Source: Luteococcus sp052116585 (GTDB lineage: Bacteria; Actinomycetota; Actinomycetes; Propionibacteriales; Propionibacteriaceae). From it: a stretch of 64,000 nucleotides of DNA. Below the pieces are notes generated by a model, which saw nothing but the letters and a program-made list of their open reading frames with translations, ran no database searches and was not told the origin of the DNA. The stretch lies in assembly GCF_052116585.1 (NCBI RefSeq), contig NZ_JBQKKT010000008.1, positions 68,801 to 132,800 on the forward strand, written 5' to 3'. The translations under genes and the position numbers were made by a program. This document shows, piece by piece, positions 59,698 through 64,000 of the stretch (position 1 is its first letter; every line of letters starts with the position of its first letter).

Positions 59698-59934
59698 CGG
59701 ACGCCCGTCAGAGTAGAGGCATCGCACGGCACCCGATCGGGGGAGAGGGTGCAAGGGGTTCGGGGGAGCCCCACAGCGATACGGGTTCGGGGGAACCCAC
59801 GGTCAGTTCGGGGGAGCTGACAGCGACCGTTTCGGGGGAGACGGGAGCAGGAAATTCGGGGGAGAACTGGATCGCGATCGGGGGATGACGATCCGTGGAC
59901 CCGAGGGGCCCGGACGCGCACAGCGTCCGGGCCC
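59698..59934 (+). ncRNA. Hairpin-array RNA, copy 1
   Basis: A conserved 5' block (CGGACGCCC ... CATCGCA and GGCACCCGATC) is followed by seven copies of TCGGGGGA at 59737, 59760, 59787, 59808, 59832, 59856 and 59878 (spacing 21-27). At six of them the flanks are self-complementary but different: GGGTTC-GGGG-GAACCC, TCAGTTC-GGGG-GAGCTGA, CCGTTTC-GGGG-GAGACGG, GGGGTTC-GGGG-GAGCCCC; the one at 59856 is weaker. The array ends in the 12-bp stem GGGCCCGGACGC (59906-59934). The paralogue at 62121 has the same plan with different stems. Strand is inferred from the T-rich tail after the stem. No Rfam family is recognised by eye. Confidence 0.65.
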
Positions 59935-59988
59935 GGTTCCGTTTCCGGGGCCCTTCGCGCACGTCGCGGGTGCGGTGGTCGGGCTGTG

Positions 59989-60537
59989 TCAGCCGAGGGC
60001 GGCGAAGCGGTCCAGATCGGGCTTGGTGCCCGTCAGGATCAGCTGGTCACCGGGCAGGATCAGCTGGTCACCGGGCAGGATCACCGTCTCCGGTACTGCG
60101 TACTGGAAGGGTTCACCCTCCCGCTTGAGCCCGACGACGGTGACGTGGTGGCGCGAGCGCACGTCGGACTCCGCCAGGCTCTGGTGGCAGATGGCGCCGG
60201 GTGCGGAGATGCGTGCCACGGCGAAGCCGTCCTCGAACTCGAAGTAGTCGATCAGGTGGCGGGCGACGGCGTGCGCCACCCGCACGCCGGCGGCATGTTC
60301 CGGGTAGATGACGTGGTCGAGCCCGATCTGGGCCATCGCCTCCTCGTCCGTGGCGTCGACGACGGCGACATTGTCCAGCGTCGTGGCGAGCCGGGCCACC
60401 AGTGCTGCGTCGCGGTCCACGGCGATCACCTCCACGCCGAGCTCATCCAGGCGCCGGGCCGCGGCCGCGCCAAATCGCCCGAGGCCGACGACGAGCGCGG
60501 GGTCGCCGCTGGTGGGCGCGTTCTGCTTGCGGAACAT
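59989..60537 (-). CDS. ktrA: KtrA-like potassium-uptake regulator with an internal deletion
   Basis: A 182-residue RCK protein, shorter than the usual ~220. The nucleotide-binding start ALVVGLGRFGAAAARRLDELG is intact, but VVDATDEEAMAQIG is joined directly to LDHVIYPEHAAGVRVAHAV: about 40 residues of the RCK-N domain normally found between these blocks are missing (near residue 71, base 60325). The RCK-C domain is present but carries a 21-bp duplication (ILPGDQL-ILPGDQL). Both changes keep the frame. The stop of ktrB is 7 nt upstream. Activity is doubtful. Confidence 0.85.
   Translation of the reverse strand: MFRKQNAPTSGDPALVVGLGRFGAAAARRLDELGVEVIAVDRDAALVARLATTLDNVAVVDATDEEAMAQIGLDHVIYPEHAAGVRVAHAVARHLIDYFEFEDGFAVARISAPGAICHQSLAESDVRSRHHVTVVGLKREGEPFQYAVPETVILPGDQLILPGDQLILTGTKPDLDRFAALG
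60034..60083. repeat. 21-bp tandem duplication inside ktrA
   Basis: CAGGATCAGCTGGTCACCGG and one more base occur at 60034-60054 and 60055-60075, followed by a partial third copy; the coding effect is ILPGDQL twice. Confidence 0.9.
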
Positions 60538-60544
60538 GGGTCTC

Positions 60545-61881
60545 CTATCCGACCAGGGGGTCTTCTTTTGGCAGTTCGTAGCGGCGAGGCCGGTCGTGCA
60601 GCGCGATGGCCGTCGCCACCGTGACGATTCCGACGCGCCCCAGGAACATCAAGGCCATCAGCACGGCCCAGGACTGGTGGTGGAGTGTGGGCGTCAGGTT
60701 CATCGAGAGCCCCACCGTGGCAAAGGCGCTGATCGCCTCGAAGGTCAGGGCGTGCAGCGGGACCTTCTCCCAGCTGGCCAGCAGGAGCACGGCGGTGAAG
60801 ACCACCGCCGTGGCCAGGGTGATGACGGACAGCGCCTGCCGGGTGGCTGCCGAGCTGATCTTGCGTCCGCCGAAGATGGTCTTGCGTTCACCCGCGATCT
60901 CGGTGGAGACGGCCAGCAACAGGACGGCGACGGTGGTGACCTTGAGGCCGCCCTCCGTTCCGGCCGCGCCACCGCCGATCATCATCAGCCCGAAGTGGAT
61001 GGCGATGGTGGGCTGGGTGAGCCCGGCGTAGTCGATGGAATTGAATCCCGCGGTGCGGGGGAAGACGGTTCCCCGAGCGTGCCGAGGAGCTTGCCCGCCA
61101 CTGGCTGCCCACCCAGCGTCGCGGGATTGTTCCACTCGAAGGCGACGAAGGTCAGCGCACCGAGGGCCAGCAGGACGGCCGTGCCCAGGGCGGTGAGGCG
61201 CAGGTGCACTGACGGGGTGCGTCGGGTGAGCAGGCCGCGATGCCTGTTCAGCAGCTCCAGGTAGACCGGGAAGCCCAATCCGCCCGCGATGATGGCGGCG
61301 CAGATCGGCAGCATCACCCACGGGTCCTGGTTGAAGCCCATCAGGTTGTCCGAGTACAGCGCGAAGCCGGCATTGTTGAAGGCGGAGACTGCGTGGAAGA
61401 GGCCTCGCCAGAGCGCCGACGGCAGACTGTGCCCCAGCGTCAGGAAGCGCGCGGTGAGCAGCAGGGTGACGGCGCCCTCCGCGGCCAGCGTGATCAGGAG
61501 GATCTGTCGGGGTACTCGTTGGATGCCCGGGATGAGGGCGCGCACTTCGGACTGCGCGAGCCGTGCGGTGCGGTGGTTCACGCGTCGCACCACGCGGAAG
61601 AGCAGGAGGCTGGTGAGGGTCATGATGCCGAACCCGCCCAGCTGGATGAGGGCCAGGATGACGCTCTGCCCGAAGTGGGTCCAATGGGTTGCGGTGTCCA
61701 CCACGGCAAGGCCCGTGATGCACAGTGCTGACATGGCTGTGAAGCAGGCCTGCCACCAGTCGGTCTGCTGCCCGGGCGTGGTGGCGGCCGGGAGCATGAG
61801 CAGCGCGCTGCCCAGCGCCCAGCCGGTCAGGTAGACGGTGGGGAGGAGTCGGCCGGGGCGTTCCAGCGCTGATCTGCTCAC
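60545..61881 (-). pseudogene. ktrB: KtrB/TrkH-like potassium transporter gene with a frameshift
   Basis: The first part (LPTVYLTGWALGSALLMLP to KLLGTLGE) has four of the helices and pore loops of a KtrB protein (TAMSALCITGLAVVDTATH; FHAVSAFNNAGFALYSDN). The frame then breaks in a GGGG run at about 61071-61074; the rest (FPRTAGFNSIDYAGLTQPTI, MMIGGGAAGTEGGLKVTT, FEAISAFATVGLSMNLT) follows in the next frame. The span of 1337 nt is one short of a multiple of three. Repaired, it would be 445 residues, the normal length. The GTG at 61881 lies 6 nt after a TACCGT box. Mutation and sequencing error cannot be separated here. Confidence 0.85.
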
Positions 61882-62120
61882 CCCAGAACGGTAGGACCGC
61901 AGTGGCCTGTGGCGCGATTCGGCTTGCTGAAGCCAAGCTGAAGGCCTCCGGCGAGATCCTGGGTGGACGGTTGTCCCCGGATTGTGGGACAAGCGTCGGG
62001 GCCGAGGTCCTCCGAGGGGGCGTTCTTGTCCCCTGAATGGGTGACAGAACGGCCGTCAACAGCCAATTTCTGATTGAAAGCGCTGGTCAAAGGGCCTTAA
62101 CCGTTAACTTGTCTTCAATT

Positions 62121-62388
62121 CGGATGCCCTGCAGAGTTGAGTCATCGCAAGGCACCCGATCCGGGGGGTGAAGGTGCCGGGGGAGTTCGGGGGAACTTCC
62201 CAGCGAGAAGGGTTCGGGGGAACCCAACCCGGTTCGGGGGAACTGGGAACCAACTCGGGGGAGTTGGACGCGACCACCTTCGGGGGAAGTTGGGAGCACA
62301 GCTGATTCGGGGAATCAGACAGGATCTGGAATCGGGGGATTCACGATCCAAGGACCTACGGGCCCGGACGCAGATGGCGTCCGGGCCC
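62121..62388 (+). ncRNA. Hairpin-array RNA, copy 2
   Basis: The paralogue of 59698-59934. Block CGGATGCCCTGCAGAGTTGA, then TCATCGCAAGGCACCCGATC, matches copy 1 at about 26 of 30 aligned positions. Loop-motif copies start at 62187, 62214, 62234, 62255, 62280, 62307 (one G shorter) and 62332, plus a variant first hairpin near 62165. Stems again differ from each other and from copy 1 while staying complementary, e.g. CCAACTC-GGGG-GAGTTGG and GGGTTC-GGGG-GAACCC. The array ends in the same 12-bp terminator stem (62360-62388). It points toward the end of a minus-strand gene, so it is probably a free-standing RNA. Confidence 0.65.
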
Positions 62389-62434
62389 GATGTCATTGCT
62401 GGCCTGACTCATCTGGCCGGATCGGGGGCTGGGG

Positions 62435-63466
62435 TCACAGGGCCGGGTGCAGGTCCTTCATCGCAAAGCGCTGACGGCCGGCGACGGCCAGCACGTCAAG
62501 CCCCAGCGTTGTCACGCAGATCACCAACAACACGCCCAGATCCCTCAGGAAGTGGCTCCACAGCCCACTGGAGATGACGATCCGGAAGGCGTCAATCGTG
62601 TAGGTGATCGGCATGAACGGGCTGATCCACTGGAAGAAGGGTGGCAGCACGTCGGCCGGGTAGGTGCCACCGGTGGACGAGAGCTGCAGGATCAGCAGTA
62701 CCAGCAGCAGTGCTGATCCCGGCAGCCCCAGTGCCATGCGCATCGTGTGCGCAATCAGGGAGAAGGCGATCGCCGTGACCACCACCAGCAGCACGGCCGC
62801 CGCTCCGTGTTCCGGTTCCAGCCCCAGGGTGACCCACACGATGCCGAGCGTCAGCAGGGATCCCAGGGTGCCCACCATCGCCACGGGAAGGTAGGCCGAA
62901 AGGGTCAACAACAGCGGGTGCTGCCGCCCCGCCAGCAGGCGGCCCGAGATGGGCCGCATCACCATGAAGCCGGAGACGCCGAAGACCCAGACGGCGATCG
63001 AGAGCATCATCGGGGCGATGCCGCGTCCGTAGACCTTGGCGGGATTGTCCACCACGGTGCGCACATCCGCCGGGGCGGCGAGCACCTGGGCGGCGCCCTC
63101 GGCCTGGTCATCGTTCAGGGCCGGGATCCGCTCCACTCCATCGGCCAGGCCGGTGTGCAACTTCTGCGCACCGGCCGTGAGGGAGCCCAGACCGTCGTCG
63201 AGCTTGTCGGCCCCCGCGACGAGTTTCCCGCTGCCGGTGGACAGTTGCTGCAGGCCGGTGTCGAGTTGGGCGACGCCGCCGCCTGCCTTGACGATGCCGG
63301 TGGACAGCTCGCCCGCGCCGGTTTGGGCGGAGTCGATTCTGGCGTGCAGGCGCTGTGCCCCGTCGGCCACCTGGTGCGCGCCGTCGTTGAGCTGGTTGAG
63401 CTTGCCGGAGGCCTCGGCCAGCTGTGCACTGGCGTCCGAGGTCTGGATCCGCGTGTTGAGCTGGGA
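62435..63466 (-). pseudogene. YhgE/Pip-type membrane protein, 5' truncated
   Basis: The visible part has a repeated coiled-coil-like region (ASGKLNQLNDGAHQVADGAQRL, then LDTGLQQLSTGSGKLVAGADKLDDGLGSL) followed by six membrane helices of the ABC-2/YhgE type (SIAVWVFGVSGFMVMRP to LGVLLVICVTTLGLDVLAV). The start is lost: the homologous frame stops matching near 63466, where an IS3 transposase fragment begins on the other strand. A complete family member would have an N-terminal helix and several hundred further residues. Confidence 0.8.
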
Positions 63467-63660
63467 GCGACGTGGTCGGGGTGGGTCTACGTCGCGTTCG
63501 TCATCGATGCCTACGCGCGCCGGATCTTGGGCTGGCGAGCCGGGACCAGCATGACCACCCAGCTGGTGCTGGATGCGTTGGAGCAGGCGATCTGGACCCG
63601 GCAGCGGGAAGGCCACGACCTGACTGGACTAGTGCATCACTCGGACAGAGGCGCCCAGGC
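63467..63660 (+). pseudogene. IS3-family transposase (OrfB) internal fragment
   Basis: About 65 residues of the DDE integrase core: TWSGWVYVAFVIDAYARRILGWR, MTTQLVLDALEQAIWTRQ and GLVHHSDRGAQ, with the second catalytic Asp in HHSDRG. Both the start and the end of the transposase are missing; it joins a broken YhgE gene on the left and an XRE fragment on the right, in frame with the latter. Confidence 0.85.
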
Positions 63661-63841
63661 CGGCTATACCCAGGCCGAGCTTGCAGAGCGGATCGGCGTC
63701 GGCCAGCGGCAGGTGTCCAAGATCGAGAACGGCGACATCGAGAACGCCAAGGTCGGCACCATCCGCGGCTACCTCGAAGCAGTCGGTGGCGGCATGGCCC
63801 TCGAGTATGTGATTGGCGGTCACCGGGTCCAGGTCGCCTGA
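63655..63841 (+). pseudogene. XRE antitoxin/regulator, 5' truncated
   Basis: GYTQAELAERIGVGQRQVSKIENGD is a helix-turn-helix, followed by VGTIRGYLEAVGGGMALEYVIGGHRVQVA and a stop at 63841. This is the C-terminal two thirds of a HigA-like XRE protein. The N-terminus is replaced by the IS3 fragment, giving a chimeric frame; it has no evident start codon of its own before the DNA-binding domain. Confidence 0.8.
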
Positions 63842-64000
63842 CCCACTGCAGATGCCGCGGGTGCGTGGCCTCCGGCTGCCGCGCCCTCATGGCACCCCTC
63901 TGTGTCAAGGGTGGCTCATGACGCGATCGGCAGCGGCGTCGTAAGGTCGGGGTCAGCGGGTTCGGGAAGTGACTTCTTCGAAGTGCTGGTGTGGGACTGT
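63842..64000. other. Terminal 159 bp
   Basis: No gene, RNA or repeat is recognised before the window edge. Confidence 0.5.

Noticed and set aside
59685..59888. Short protein with repeated Ser-Gly-Glu over hairpin array copy 1
   Set aside because: The repeat is produced by the recurring loop motif; in copy 2 the spacing breaks this frame, so it is not conserved coding.
59737..62339. CRISPR array
   Set aside because: The repeated part is only 8 bp, its flanks are self-complementary, and no cas genes are present.
59698..62388. c-di-AMP (ydaO-type) riboswitch controlling potassium uptake
   Set aside because: The elements point into the 3' ends of minus-strand genes, not toward a downstream start codon, and the two-pseudoknot core of that riboswitch is not visible.

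Overview
The window is high-GC, single-chromosome-like DNA of an actinobacterium. The strong third-position GC bias, the many probable leaderless promoters, a pyruvate phosphate dikinase next to its regulatory kinase/phosphorylase, and a succinate-type CoA transferase together fit a member of the Propionibacteriaceae. The genus cannot be fixed from the sequence alone.

Bases 1-14355 are an exopolysaccharide locus: a WcaI-like glycosyltransferase, the two enzymes that make GDP-L-fucose (gmd, fcl), a secreted clan GH-A glycosidase, a Wzy/WaaL-like membrane protein, two divergently transcribed Wzz-like chain-length proteins, a rhamnosyltransferase-family protein, a secreted lipoprotein that may be a glycosidase, two GT2 enzymes and one GT4 enzyme. 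It contains a striking G12/C14 homopolymer hairpin at 3952-3985.

Bases 14376-18405 hold bacterial PH-domain proteins, a DUF1707 protein, and a tRNA-Gly(CCC) whose 3' half is repeated exactly (46 bp) 945 bp away. The 0.9 kb between the repeats carries only a RelE-type toxin gene (frameshifted) and its antitoxin, and looks like a minimal or remnant tRNA-integrated element.

Bases 18551-43834 are mostly housekeeping and accessory genes: GDPD, PemK-like protein, TetR, NUDIX, HAD phosphatase, CoA transferase, an FG-GAP-like secreted protein, SerB, YwiC-like protein, an RsmC/RlmG-like methyltransferase, PPDK and its regulator, an orphan CitX-like domain, dCTP deaminase, a GH127-like protein without its cysteine cluster, DeoC, a membrane-anchored protein, an OmpR/histidine kinase pair, DoxX, YaaA and a two-repeat PepSY-like exported protein. 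Bases 43955-50821 hold two tandem ThrE-type exporters, a GH3 glycosidase and an amino-acid permease. Bases 50963-53361 are a sulfane-sulfur module: a CstR-like repressor, a small Cys-rich protein, a perfect CsoR/CstR-type operator and a CoA-disulfide reductase-rhodanese fusion.

Bases 53404-64000 carry an XRE regulator, an Aer-PAS soluble protein coupled to an alkyltransferase-like protein, a lipoprotein, a NhaC-type antiporter, and then the most unusual region. Two paralogous non-coding elements (59698-59934 and 62121-62388) each consist of a conserved 5' block, seven or eight small hairpins presenting the same GGGG loop every 20-27 nt on stems of different sequence, and an identical GC-rich terminator stem. 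They flank a damaged KtrAB potassium-uptake operon: ktrB is frameshifted, and ktrA has an internal deletion and a tandem duplication. The window ends in a mosaic of broken genes (YhgE-type protein, IS3 transposase, XRE antitoxin).
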